A stretch of 64,000 bases of DNA from the NCBI RefSeq assembly GCF_017991995.1, contig NZ_JAGOPN010000009.1, positions 124,001 through 188,000 of the forward strand, in the 5' to 3' direction. Within the stretch, counting starts at the first letter, position 1. Each line of letters starts with the position of its first letter. The notes beneath the pieces were generated by a model. The model made no database searches. It had not been told where the DNA came from and was given only the letters and a program-made list of their open reading frames with translations. This DNA is from Pseudacidovorax sp. GTDB lineage: Bacteria; Pseudomonadota; Gammaproteobacteria; Burkholderiales; Burkholderiaceae_C. A program made the position numbers and the translations under genes. Positions 7,246 to 15,872 of the stretch are shown here, one piece after another.

Positions 7246-8124
7246 GCGCAACGCCTCGGCCACTGCAGAAGCCGCCGTCGACAGGCTCCGCTCCTGCCGC
7301 ATCACCTGGCCGATGGGCCGCTGCACATCCGGCGCGGTCAGCCGCCGCTGGACCACCGGCCCGCCCAGCGCCACCTGCGCCGCCAGGGCGGGCAGCACCG
7401 ACACCCCCAGTCCGGCCGCCACCATCGCATTGATGGTGGCCAGGTGTTCCACCTCGAAACGCGGCGCGAAGCGCTGCCCCAGTGACAGCAGCGCCGCCTC
7501 GGCGTACTGCCGCACGCTGGTGGGAGCGGGCATCGAGATGTGCGGCAGGCCCGCCACCTCGGCCCAGCGCAGCGGGCCGCGCCGCGCGGCCAGCGCATGA
7601 TCCGCGGGCAGCAGCAGCACCAGCGGATCGCTGGCCAGCGTCTCGTAGGCCAGGTCGGCATAGGCCGGGTTCTCGGCCGTGAGGGCGAAGTCGACCTGGC
7701 CCGCGCGCACCAGGTCGAAGGAGGCGCCCGACAGCGAATCGACCACGCCCAGCTGCACGCCCGGATGCGCCGCCATGAAGCGCGCGAACACCGGCGGCAC
7801 CACCGTCGCCGCCAGCGAGGGCAGCGCCGCGATGCGCACCCGGCCCTCGCGCAGCTCGACCACGTCGCGCACGGCGCTGGCGGCCGTCTCGGCCTGGCCC
7901 CGCAGGATGCGCGCATGCGCCAGCAGCGCCTGCCCGGCATCGGTGAGCTGCACGCTGCGCGTGTTGCGGGCGAACAGGCGCGCGCCCAGCGTCTCCTCCA
8001 GCCGGCCGATCACGCCCGACACGGCCGACTGCGACAGGTGCACCCGCGCCGCCGCGCGCCGGAAGTTCAGCGTCTCGGCCAGCTCGATGAAGACCTGCAG
8101 TTCGCGCAGCGAGAGATTGATCAT
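7159..8124 (-). CDS. LysR-type transcriptional regulator
   Basis: A 321-residue LTTR. The N-terminal winged HTH (~1-60: LRELQVFIELAETLNFRRAA, VHLSQSAVSGVIGRLEETLG, LFARNTRSVQLTDAG) is intact, followed by a substrate-binding domain with GRVRIAALPSLAATVVPPVF (~93-112) and an Ala/Lys/Pro-rich tail. It is divergent from the 3-hydroxyacyl-CoA dehydrogenase/BKACE operon with 68 bp between starts, the classic LTTR layout, so it very likely regulates that operon. Its last codons lie inside repeat copy 2 and overlap the H-NS-like fragment. Confidence 0.9.
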   Translation of the reverse strand: MINLSLRELQVFIELAETLNFRRAAARVHLSQSAVSGVIGRLEETLGARLFARNTRSVQLTDAGQALLAHARILRGQAETAASAVRDVVELREGRVRIAALPSLAATVVPPVFARFMAAHPGVQLGVVDSLSGASFDLVRAGQVDFALTAENPAYADLAYETLASDPLVLLLPADHALAARRGPLRWAEVAGLPHISMPAPTSVRQYAEAALLSLGQRFAPRFEVEHLATINAMVAAGLGVSVLPALAAQVALGGPVVQRRLTAPDVQRPIGQVMRQERSLSTAASAVAEALRAELLRQLGQAAAGPGARKPKRAPQAPRA

Positions 8125-8192
8125 GATTGGCGATCAGTCTATCGGGCAATAGCGTTGGACCGATCAGTGCCATCTTCCTAGACTGCGCCGCC
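8125..8192 (+). promoter_or_regulatory. LysR/dehydrogenase divergent control region
   Basis: CGATCAGT occurs twice (8131-8138 and 8161-8168), a plausible LTTR recognition element. TTGGAC (8155-8160) and TAGACT (8179-8184) with an 18-bp spacer form a possible promoter for the dehydrogenase gene. That would start transcription only a base or two before ATG 8193, i.e. a nearly leaderless mRNA, consistent with the missing Shine-Dalgarno sequence. Confidence 0.4.
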
Positions 8193-9179
8193 ATGACGAC
8201 CCTTTCCCTCTCCCGCGCCCCGTGCACCGCCGTGATCGGCGGCGGCACCATGGGCGCCGATGTCGCCGTGGTGCTCAGCCGCGGCGGCCTGCCCGTCACC
8301 GTGGTGGAACGCGACGCCGCCAAGGCGGCCGGCCTGCCGGCCTACATCGGCGCCCAGCTCGAAGCCGCCGGATGCGCCGCACACGCCGGGCCGATCGCCG
8401 TCGTGCACCAGCTGGAGGACGTGGCCTGGGCCGGCATCGGGCTGGTGGTGGAATGCATCGTCGAGCAGTTGGCGCCCAAGCAGCAGCTCTTCGCGCGGCT
8501 GGTCGAGCTGGCGCCGCCCTCGGCCCTGCTGACCAGCAACAGCTCGGGCCTGCCCATCAGCCGCATCGCCGACGGCCTGCCCACGCGCGGGCGCATGTTC
8601 GGCCTGCACTTCTTCATGCCTGCGCATCTGGTGCCGCTGGTGGAGGTGGTGATGGGCCCGGACAGCGACGCCGACGCCGCCCAGGCCCTGATGCAGACCA
8701 TGCGCCGCTGTGCCAGCGTGCCCGTGCTGGTGCGCAAGGACCGGCCGGGCTTCCTCGCCAACCGGCTGCAGCATGCGCTGGCGCGCGAGGCCTTCGCGCT
8801 GCTGGACGACGGCGTCGCCAGCGTCGAGGACATCGACGCCGCGGTGCGCTTCGGCTTCGGCTTCCGCTTCCTGGCGGCCGGGCCGATCCTGCAGCGCGAC
8901 CATGCCGGGCTGGACGTGCACTGCGCCGCCGCCGCCACCATCTACCCCAGCCTGTGCAACGACGACCAACCCGCGAAGGTGCTGCAGCAGCAGGTGCAGG
9001 CCGGCCGCGTGGGCATGAAGGCCGGTGCCGGCTTCAGCGACTGGCCGGAGGCCGAGCGCGCTGCCGAACGGGCCCGCTACGACCGCCTGCTCCGCGCCGG
9101 TCTGCAACTGCTGGCCGACGAACTGCCGCCGCTGCCGGGTGCCGCTGGCGCCCCTTCCTCCGACCGGAACCCGACGTGA
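8193..9179 (+). CDS. 3-hydroxyacyl-CoA dehydrogenase family, NAD-binding (carnitine dehydrogenase-like)
   Basis: A 328-residue oxidoreductase of the HAD (L-3-hydroxyacyl-CoA/L-carnitine dehydrogenase) family. The Rossmann motif IGGGTMGADVAVVLSRGG lies at ~15-32; TSNSSGLPISRIADGL (~116-131) and GLHFFMPAHLVPLVEVV (~138-154) carry the Ser-His catalytic region; the C-terminal helical domain has RPGFLANRLQHALAREAF. The gene overlaps the BKACE gene by four bases (GTGA). Together they fit beta-oxidation of a 3-hydroxy acid to a 3-keto acid followed by thioester-dependent cleavage, as in carnitine degradation; the actual acid is not determined. ATG 8193 is chosen because the Rossmann fold begins soon after; no ribosome site is present. 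Confidence 0.82.
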   Translation: MTTLSLSRAPCTAVIGGGTMGADVAVVLSRGGLPVTVVERDAAKAAGLPAYIGAQLEAAGCAAHAGPIAVVHQLEDVAWAGIGLVVECIVEQLAPKQQLFARLVELAPPSALLTSNSSGLPISRIADGLPTRGRMFGLHFFMPAHLVPLVEVVMGPDSDADAAQALMQTMRRCASVPVLVRKDRPGFLANRLQHALAREAFALLDDGVASVEDIDAAVRFGFGFRFLAAGPILQRDHAGLDVHCAAAATIYPSLCNDDQPAKVLQQQVQAGRVGMKAGAGFSDWPEAERAAERARYDRLLRAGLQLLADELPPLPGAAGAPSSDRNPT

Positions 9180-10000
9180 CCGCCGCCCCCCTCATCCTCA
9201 CCGTGGCGCCCAACGGCGCCTACAAACAACACAGCGACCATCCCGCCGTGCCGCTCACCCCCCAGGCCCTGGCCGACACCGCCCGCCGCTGCCTGGACGC
9301 CGGCGCCGCCATGCTCCACCTGCACATCCGCGATGCGCAAGGCCGCCACAGCCTGGACGTCGAGGGCTACCGCGAAGCCCTGCGCGTGGTGCACCAGGCC
9401 GTGGGCGATGCGATGGTGCTGCAGGTGACCAGCGAGGCGGCCCGCGTCTACCAGGCGCCGCAGCAGATCGCCATGGTGCGCGAGCTGCAGCCCGAGGCCG
9501 TCTCCATCGGCCTGCGCGAGGTGGACGTGCCGGCCGTGGGTGAAGCGGGCCTGGCCGCCTTCTTCGGCGAGCTGGCCGCGCGCGGCACCATGGTGCAGGT
9601 GATCCTCTACGACGCGGCCGACGTGGCGCGCTGGCAGGCGCTGCGCGCGGCGGGCACGATTCCCGATGCGCCGTGGTTCCTGCTCTTCGTGCTGGGCCGC
9701 TACAGCGCCGGCCAGACCTCCGACCCGCGCGACCTGCTGCCCTTCCTGGCCGCCCATGGCGACGGCCCCGAGCCCTGGGCCGTGTGCGCCTTCGGCCCCA
9801 CCGAGCAGGCCTGCGTCACCGCCGCGGCGGCCTTCGGCGGCCACGCGCGCGTGGGCTTCGAGAACAACCTGCGGCTGCGCGACGGCAGCCTGGCGCCCGA
9901 CAACACCGCCCTGGTCGCCCAGGCCGCCGAGGCCGCGGCTACGCTGGGCCGGCCGCTGGCCACGGCGGCGCAGATCCGCGAGCGCTTCCGCCCGCGCTGA
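9176..10000 (+). CDS. beta-keto acid cleavage enzyme (BKACE, DUF849)
   Basis: A 274-residue TIM-barrel enzyme of the BKACE family, which condenses a beta-keto acid with acetyl-CoA, giving acetoacetate and a new acyl-CoA. ILTVAPNGAYKQHSDHPAVP (~7-26), AAMLHLHIRDAQGRHSLD with the Zn-binding HxH, SIGLREVDVP, and VGFENNLRLRDG carrying the third metal-ligand Glu are all present. It starts at GTG 9176, overlapping the dehydrogenase stop. Substrate specificity within BKACEs varies widely; pairing with a dehydrogenase suggests the keto acid is made by that enzyme. Confidence 0.88.
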   Translation: MTAAPLILTVAPNGAYKQHSDHPAVPLTPQALADTARRCLDAGAAMLHLHIRDAQGRHSLDVEGYREALRVVHQAVGDAMVLQVTSEAARVYQAPQQIAMVRELQPEAVSIGLREVDVPAVGEAGLAAFFGELAARGTMVQVILYDAADVARWQALRAAGTIPDAPWFLLFVLGRYSAGQTSDPRDLLPFLAAHGDGPEPWAVCAFGPTEQACVTAAAAFGGHARVGFENNLRLRDGSLAPDNTALVAQAAEAAATLGRPLATAAQIRERFRPR

Positions 10001-10039
10001 CGCCACGCCCCCTTTCCCACAACAACCGGAGACAACCCC

Positions 10040-11017
10040 ATGATCGATCGCCGCCAATGGATGGCGGGCGCGGCCGCCGGCGTGCTCGCCCCTTCCCTCG
10101 CGTTCGCCCAGACGGAGGCCCCCAAGGGCCCCGTGCGCATCGTGGTGCCCTACCCGCCCGGCGGTCCCACCGACCTGATGGCGCGGCTGCTGCAGCCACA
10201 GCTGCAGCGCCGGCTGGGCACCACCGTCATCGTCGACAACCGCGGCGGCGCGGGCGGCAACCTGGGCAGCGCCTACGTGGCGCGGCAGGCGCCGGCCGAT
10301 GGCCTGACGCTGCTGCTCGCGGCCAGCGGGCCGATGGCCGTCAATGCGGCGCTCTACAAGTCGATGCCCTTCAACGCGCAGGACGACCTGCTGCCGGTGG
10401 TGCAGCTGTCGGCCTTTCCGCTGGTGCTGGAGGTGCATCCCTCGGTCAAGGCCCGCACCCTGAAGGAGTTCATCGCCTATGCCGGCAGCCAGAAGGCGCC
10501 GCTCAACTTCGCCTCGGCCGGCAGCGGCACGCCGCAGCACCTGGCAGGCGAGCTGTTCGCCCGCGAGGCCAAGGTGCCGCTCACCCATGTGCCCTACCGC
10601 GGCGCCGGCCCGGCCCTCAACGACGTATTGGGCGGCCAGGTGCCGCTGATGTTCGACATCCTGGCCAGCTCGCTGCAGCACCTGCAGGCGGGCAAGCTGG
10701 TGCCCATCGCCGTCACCTCGGCCACGCGCAGCCCTGCGTTGCCGCAGGTGCCGACCATGGCCGAGGCCGGGCTGCCCGGCTTCGAGGTGACCGCCTGGCA
10801 CGGTATCGCCGTGCGCAGCGGCACACCCGCGGCCACCGTGCAGCGGCTCAATGCCACCTTCCTGGACATCTTTGCCGACCCGGCCTTCCGCAAGTCCTGG
10901 GAGGCACTGGGCACGCCTGTGGTGGCCGGCTCGCCCGAGGCCTTCGGCCAGCTGATCCGCAGCGAGACCGCGCGGCTGGGCCGCATCGTGCGGGAGACGG
11001 GGGCGACGGCGGATTGA
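10040..11017 (+). CDS. Bug/TctC-family solute-binding receptor (BKACE operon)
   Basis: A 325-residue periplasmic TTT receptor with Tat-like signal IDRRQWMAGAAAGVLAPSLA. It shows VVPYPPGGPTDLMARLLQPQ, TVIVDNRGGAGGNLGSAYVA, FASAGSGTPQHLAGELFARE, VPYRGAGPALNDVLGGQ and PALPQVPTMAEAGLPGFEV, all canonical for Bug proteins. It is 39 bp after the BKACE gene with GGAGAC before ATG 10040, so it probably binds the hydroxy or keto acid processed by the two upstream enzymes. No permease gene accompanies it. Confidence 0.9.
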   Translation: MIDRRQWMAGAAAGVLAPSLAFAQTEAPKGPVRIVVPYPPGGPTDLMARLLQPQLQRRLGTTVIVDNRGGAGGNLGSAYVARQAPADGLTLLLAASGPMAVNAALYKSMPFNAQDDLLPVVQLSAFPLVLEVHPSVKARTLKEFIAYAGSQKAPLNFASAGSGTPQHLAGELFAREAKVPLTHVPYRGAGPALNDVLGGQVPLMFDILASSLQHLQAGKLVPIAVTSATRSPALPQVPTMAEAGLPGFEVTAWHGIAVRSGTPAATVQRLNATFLDIFADPAFRKSWEALGTPVVAGSPEAFGQLIRSETARLGRIVRETGATAD

Positions 11018-11047
11018 GGCCCACGCGGCCGCGCGTGCGTCAGCGGC

Positions 11048-12448
11048 TCAAAGCGCCGGATGCCTCCGATGCCAATCCGTCACCTGCTGATAGGTCCAGC
11101 CCGCCCGCACCAGCAGCGCCTCGTCGAAGTGGCGCGCCACGAACTGGAAGGCGATGGGCGTGCCCGCGTCGGTGAAGCCCCCGGGCAGCGTGATCGTCGG
11201 GCTGCCCGTCATGTCGAAGGGGCAGGTGTAGCGCAGCATGGCCGACATCAGGTCGGCATCGGTGCCGAAAGTCAGCATGCGTTCCAGCGTGGGCGAGGCC
11301 ACGCCCTGGGCGGGCACCAGCAGCAGGTCGATGTCCTGGAACAGGGCGCGCACCTTGCCGCTGAAGTCGTGCCGGTGCAGCACGATCTTCTGGTAGTCGG
11401 TGCCCGTCTGCGCATGGCCCAGGTCCAGCAGGCCCGAGAGCGCGGGACCGTACATGTCCTTGCGCGCCGGATAGGTGGACTCGTGCACGACGGCCGCCTC
11501 GACGGCGCAGAGCGGAAACCAGTCGGCGATGGCCTGCGTGGGATCGGGGAAAACCACCTCGCGCAGCTCGCCACCCAGATCGCGCACGGCCGCCAGCACG
11601 CCGGCCATGACCTGACGGGTGGCGTCGTCAACGCCCTTGCTGTTCCAGCGGGCGTCGACACCGATGCGCAGACCCTGCAGGCCGCGCTCCATGCCGGCGA
11701 GATAGTCGGGCACCGCCGCGAGGCTGGCGGTGGGATCCTTCGGATCGGCGCCGGCGATGGCACCCAGCATGGCACCGGCGTCGGCCGCGCTGCGCGTCAT
11801 CGGTCCGATGTGGTCCAGCGTGGCGGCGAGCTCGAAAGCGCCGTAGCGGCTGACGCGGCCCCAGGTGGGCTTGAGCCCCGTGAGGCCGTTGGCGGCAGAG
11901 GGGAAGCGGATCGACCCACCCGTGTCGGTGCCCAGCGAGCCGTAGCACAAACCCGCGGCCGTGGCCACGCCCGAGCCGCTGGACGAGGCGCCCGACCAAT
12001 GCGCGGCGTTCCACGGATTGACGGGCGGCACCACCGTCGGATGGTGATCGGCGTAGGCACTCTCGGTGAGCTGCAGCTTGCCCAGGATCACGGCGCCGGC
12101 CTCGCGCAGCTTGCGCACCGCCGTGCCGTCCTCGCTGGGCACGAAGTCCTGGTACAGCGTCATGCCCGCGGCCGTGGGCACGCCGGCGGTCCAGCACAGG
12201 TCCTTGACGGCCACCGGCACGCCATGCAGCGGGCCGCGGATCTCGCCGCGGCCGATCTCGGCCTCGGCCTGCCGTGCATCGGCCAGGGCCTGATCGGCCA
12301 TCACGCGCACATAGCTTTGGAGCGCGCCGTCCTGCGCGGCGATCCGCGCGAGCTGGGCCTCGGTGACCTCCACCGGCGACAGCGCCTTGCGCTGGATCTG
12401 CTGGCCGACTTCGACCAGCCCGAGGTAATGCAGTTCTTGGTTGCTCAT
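11048..12448 (-). CDS. amidase signature (AS) family amidase, last gene of the amide operon
   Basis: A 466-residue hydrolase. The Ser-cisSer-Lys triad is visible: Lys82 in VAVKDL, Ser155 in SGASSSGSG, Ser179 in TDTGGSIRFPSAANG, with the 24-residue Ser-Ser spacing usual in GatA-like amidases. ATG 12448 follows AGGAG and overlaps the stop of the upstream ATPase gene (ATGA). It is not gatA, because no gatB or gatC is present. The substrate is probably a small amide brought in by the preceding ABC transporter. It is only distantly similar to the second amidase at 17215. Confidence 0.87.
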   Translation of the reverse strand: MSNQELHYLGLVEVGQQIQRKALSPVEVTEAQLARIAAQDGALQSYVRVMADQALADARQAEAEIGRGEIRGPLHGVPVAVKDLCWTAGVPTAAGMTLYQDFVPSEDGTAVRKLREAGAVILGKLQLTESAYADHHPTVVPPVNPWNAAHWSGASSSGSGVATAAGLCYGSLGTDTGGSIRFPSAANGLTGLKPTWGRVSRYGAFELAATLDHIGPMTRSAADAGAMLGAIAGADPKDPTASLAAVPDYLAGMERGLQGLRIGVDARWNSKGVDDATRQVMAGVLAAVRDLGGELREVVFPDPTQAIADWFPLCAVEAAVVHESTYPARKDMYGPALSGLLDLGHAQTGTDYQKIVLHRHDFSGKVRALFQDIDLLLVPAQGVASPTLERMLTFGTDADLMSAMLRYTCPFDMTGSPTITLPGGFTDAGTPIAFQFVARHFDEALLVRAGWTYQQVTDWHRRHPAL

Positions 12449-13149
12449 CCATGGACTCCTGTGTATTGGCTCATGATTTCGAAATCGCCCAGGTGCTCGC
12501 GCGGCACTTCGCCGCCGATGTGGCCGCGCTTGATCACCAGCACCCGCTGCGACACGGCGGCGATGAATTCGAGGTTCTGTTCGACCAGCACGATGGTCAG
12601 GCCCGTGCGGTCGCGCAGCGCGGCCAGCGTCTCGGCGATCTCTTCGATGATCGAAGGCTGGATGCCCTCGGTCGGCTCGTCGAGCAGCAGCAGCGTGGGC
12701 TTGCCCGCCAGTGCGCGCGCGAGTGCCAGCAGTTGCTGCTCGCCGCCGGAGAGCGACCCGCCCGGCCGGTCGAGCAGCCGCTTGAGGCGGGGAAAGTGCT
12801 CCAGCAGCGCCTCGATCGTGTCCAGCGTGCGCTCGCCCGTCTTGACCAGGCCCATGCGCAGGTTGTCCAGGGCGCTGAGCGTCGGGAAGATCTCCCGCCC
12901 CTGCGGCACATAGGCCATGCCCAGCCGCGCGCGGGCAAAGGGGGCCAGGCGCGTGATGTCTGTGCCATCGAAGCGCACCGTGCCCGCCGTGGGCCGGATC
13001 ACGCCCATCAGCGTCTTGAGCAGCGTGGTCTTGCCCATGCCGTTGTGGCCCAGGATGCCCACCGACTCGCCGGCGGCGATGTGCAGCGCAACGTCGTTGA
13101 GCACGGGGATGGCGCCGTACCCCGCATGCAGATTCGAGACTTCGAGCAT
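12445..13149 (-). CDS. ABC transporter ATPase, UrtE/LivF type
   Basis: A 234-residue ATPase with Walker A GHNGMGKTT (~34-42), ABC signature LSGGEQQLLALARAL (~133-147) and Walker B LLLLDEPTEG (~154-163), plus GREIFPTLSALDNLRMG typical of branched-chain amino acid, urea and amide importers. It is the last transporter gene, 16 bp after the other ATPase, and overlaps the amidase. It energises import with the UrtD-like subunit. Confidence 0.88.
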   Translation of the reverse strand: MLEVSNLHAGYGAIPVLNDVALHIAAGESVGILGHNGMGKTTLLKTLMGVIRPTAGTVRFDGTDITRLAPFARARLGMAYVPQGREIFPTLSALDNLRMGLVKTGERTLDTIEALLEHFPRLKRLLDRPGGSLSGGEQQLLALARALAGKPTLLLLDEPTEGIQPSIIEEIAETLAALRDRTGLTIVLVEQNLEFIAAVSQRVLVIKRGHIGGEVPREHLGDFEIMSQYTGVHG

Positions 13150-13165
13150 CGGTCCGTCTCCGCAC

Positions 13166-13882
13166 TCAATGGGGCTTCTTGCCCAGGTAGATCTGCTGGA
13201 TCAGCGGGTCGCTCATGATGCGATCGGGCGTGTCCTCGCGGATCACGGCGCCCTGGTGCAGCACCGTGACCTTGCGCGCGATCATGCGGATGAAGTTCAT
13301 GTCGTGCTCCACCACCACCAGCGCATGCTGGCGGTTGATCTCCAGGATCAATTCGGCCGTGCGGGCCACCTCGGCATCGCTCATGCCTGCGGCCGGCTCG
13401 TCCAGCAGGATCAGCGGCGGATCGGCCGCGATCACCACGCCGATCTCCACCCACTGGCGCAGGCCGTGCGCCAGCAGGCCGGCCTGCACGTCGCGGTAGG
13501 CCGACATGCCCACGCGCTCCAGTGTCTCGCGCGTGATGCGCTCGGCCTGCATGCTGCTGTTGAGCCGCCGGGCCGACAGCCAGACGTTCTCCCACACCGT
13601 CAACCCGTTGAAGAGGCTGGGCACCTGCGTCTTGATGCCGATGCCCAGGCGCCCCGGCTCGTGCGGCTGCATGCGCGAGATGTCCTGGCCGCGGAACAGG
13701 ATCTGGCCCGAAGTGGGTTTGACCTGTCCGGTCAGCAGCTTGAAGAAGGTGCTCTTGCCGGCGCCGTTGGGACCGATCACGCAGCGCAGCTCGTTCTCGG
13801 CCAGGGTGAAGTTCACGTCGCGCGTCGCATGCACGCCGCCGAAGCGCACGTTGAGGTCGCGGGTCTCGATCAACGGCGTCAT
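13166..13882 (-). CDS. ABC transporter ATPase, UrtD/LivG type
   Basis: A 238-residue ATPase: Walker A GPNGAGKST (~38-46), Walker B LILLDEPAAGMSD. The signature is non-canonical, LAHGLRQWVEIGVVIAADP, as is usual for UrtD-like subunits where LSGGQ reads L.HG..QW. Its start overlaps the permease stop by four bases. It partners the UrtE-like ATPase. Confidence 0.88.
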   Translation of the reverse strand: MTPLIETRDLNVRFGGVHATRDVNFTLAENELRCVIGPNGAGKSTFFKLLTGQVKPTSGQILFRGQDISRMQPHEPGRLGIGIKTQVPSLFNGLTVWENVWLSARRLNSSMQAERITRETLERVGMSAYRDVQAGLLAHGLRQWVEIGVVIAADPPLILLDEPAAGMSDAEVARTAELILEINRQHALVVVEHDMNFIRMIARKVTVLHQGAVIREDTPDRIMSDPLIQQIYLGKKPH

Positions 13883-14976
13883 CGCGTGGGCTCCATGGGG
13901 GCCAGGGGGGAAGCACCTGCACCATCAGCAGCAGAGGCCGCCGAAGGCCGCGTCGCAGCAGGCACGGCAGGCCGGGAGCGCCGCAGCCTGCGCCATGCCG
14001 CCTCGATCAGTTGCCCGGCCGTGGGCACGATGCCCCTGGGCACCAGCAGCACGAAGACCACCAGGATGCCGCCGAGCACGAGGTTGGCATTGAGCGTCTG
14101 CTGGGTGCCGATCTGCGTGGTCAGCCACTGGATGGCGACCGCACCCACCACCGGGCCGACCAGCGTCCCGAGCCCGCCGACGATGACCCAGATGATGATC
14201 TGCGCCGACTGGGCCAGGCCGAAGATCGTCGGGCTGGTGAAGGCGCCCCAGTTGGCGAAGAGGCAGCCCGCCAGCCCCGCGATGGCGCCGCCGAGCGTGA
14301 AGCTGAAGAGCTTGTAGGCCCGTGCGTCGTAGCCCAGCAGCAGCACGCGCTGCTCGTTCTCCTTGGCCGCCACGATCACCCGGCCGACCTTCGAGGCAAG
14401 CAGGGCACGCAGGCCGACATAGACGACCAGCAGGCAGGCGAAGGCCAGGTAGAACAGGTCCTTGGGCGTGAGCACCTCGTCCTTCAGCCCGGGCCAGTTG
14501 AGCGTGGGGATGGCCGGGATGCCGTTGAAGCCGCCCAGCGGCGCATCGCCGATGCGCCATTCGGGCCCGGCCGTCGAATTGACCAGGTTGAACAGGATCA
14601 GCGTCACGGTGAGCGTGATCACGCCCATGTACACGTCCGACAGCCGGCCATAGAAGATGACGTAGCCCAGCAGCGCCGCGAAGAGCGCCGGCACCACGAT
14701 GGCCAGCAGGAAGGGCAAGGTGCTGTCGCCCAGGTTCATCACCGCGATGGCATAGGTGTAGGCACCCAGCCCGAAGAAGGCCGCCTGCCCGAAGCACAGG
14801 ATGCCGCCATAGCCCCAGATGAAGGCCAGACTGACCGACAGGATGGCCATGACCACATAGATGGTGACTTCGATCAGCGTGTAGTCGTCGATCACGACGG
14901 GCAGCCCCAGCATCAGCAGCAGGCCGAGGGCCAGGCAGACGATGGCGCTCGCCCACGAATTGGCGAAACGGTTCAC
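13879..14976 (-). CDS. ABC permease, UrtC/LivM type
   Basis: A 365-residue inner-membrane permease with about nine hydrophobic segments, FIWGYGGILCFGQAAFFGLG (~52-71) near the N-terminus and VIVGGLGTLVGPVVGAVAI near the C-terminus, diagnostic of UrtC/LivM-like proteins. It has a Pro/Ala-rich cytoplasmic tail of ~30 residues. It overlaps the UrtB-like permease by four bases. Confidence 0.88.
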   Translation of the reverse strand: MNRFANSWASAIVCLALGLLLMLGLPVVIDDYTLIEVTIYVVMAILSVSLAFIWGYGGILCFGQAAFFGLGAYTYAIAVMNLGDSTLPFLLAIVVPALFAALLGYVIFYGRLSDVYMGVITLTVTLILFNLVNSTAGPEWRIGDAPLGGFNGIPAIPTLNWPGLKDEVLTPKDLFYLAFACLLVVYVGLRALLASKVGRVIVAAKENEQRVLLLGYDARAYKLFSFTLGGAIAGLAGCLFANWGAFTSPTIFGLAQSAQIIIWVIVGGLGTLVGPVVGAVAIQWLTTQIGTQQTLNANLVLGGILVVFVLLVPRGIVPTAGQLIEAAWRRLRRSRPAVPAATRPSAASAADGAGASPLAPMEPTR

Positions 14977-15839
14977 AGGGACCCCTTGAAGAAACGGCCG
15001 GTGATGCCCTGCGGCAACACGCGCAGAAGCACGATGGCGGCCACGAGGAGCGCCACCTCGCCCAGCACGGGCGTGGTGGCGAAGGTGGCGAGCTGGTTGA
15101 TGGCACCGAACAGCGACGAGGCGCCCAGCAGCCCGGCGAGGATGGCCGGCCCGCCGCCGATCACCGTGATGAAGGCCTTGGCCACGAAGGCCGCGCCCAT
15201 GGTCGGCACCACGCCCGTGAGTGGCGCCAGCAGCCCGCCCGCCAGCCCCGACAGCGCAGCGCCGACGGCGAAGGTGACCGAATACACCCGGCTCGGACTG
15301 ATGCCCAGCGCATTGGCCATGTCAGGCTTCTGCATGGTGCCGCGCGCGATCAGTCCCCACTGGGTACGGGTGAGCACCCAGCGGATGGCCAAGGCCACCA
15401 CCACCGCCACGGCGATGATGACCAGCGTATAGCCGCTGACCGAGTAGGCCCCCACCGAGAAGCTGCCCAGCGGCGCCGACACGCCCGCCGTGGTGTTGCC
15501 CGCGATGGAGGTCACGATGCCCACCAGCAGCAGCGACAGCCCCCAGGTGGCCAGCATGGTGTCGACCATGCGCCCATAGAGCCGCCGGATGACCAGCCGC
15601 TCCAGCACCACGCCGATGGCGCCGACCGCCACGGGCGCCACCACCAGCATGGCGACCCAGAGGTTGATGCCCAGCTTGAGCGCCAGGATGACCGCATAGG
15701 CCCCCAGCATCATGAACTCGCCATGCGCCAGGTTGATCACCTTCATCATGCCGAAGATGACGGCCAGCCCGGCCGAGACGATCACCAGGCCCGCCACGGC
15801 GTACAGCACCTGGATGACCACGATCAGCGCAAGATCCAT
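14973..15839 (-). CDS. ABC permease, UrtB/LivH type
   Basis: A 288-residue permease with ~8 membrane helices. VSAGLAVIFGMMKVINLAHG (~20-39) followed by EFMMLGAYA is the LivH/UrtB signature. It forms a heterodimeric channel with the UrtC-like subunit. The 33 bp before it separate it from the binding-protein gene; GAGGAG precedes the start. Confidence 0.88.
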   Translation of the reverse strand: MDLALIVVIQVLYAVAGLVIVSAGLAVIFGMMKVINLAHGEFMMLGAYAVILALKLGINLWVAMLVVAPVAVGAIGVVLERLVIRRLYGRMVDTMLATWGLSLLLVGIVTSIAGNTTAGVSAPLGSFSVGAYSVSGYTLVIIAVAVVVALAIRWVLTRTQWGLIARGTMQKPDMANALGISPSRVYSVTFAVGAALSGLAGGLLAPLTGVVPTMGAAFVAKAFITVIGGGPAILAGLLGASSLFGAINQLATFATTPVLGEVALLVAAIVLLRVLPQGITGRFFKGSL

Positions 15840-15872
15840 GTCGATTGACTCCTCGGTCCGGGTCGTTCCACT

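Noticed and set aside
11048-12448. gatA (Glu-tRNA amidotransferase subunit)
   Set aside because: The triad matches the whole AS family, but gatB and gatC are absent and the gene sits in an amide-transport operon.
11060-12913. 617-codon open frame antisense to the amidase and ATPase
   Set aside because: No domain, and it crosses an operon junction with overlapping real genes.
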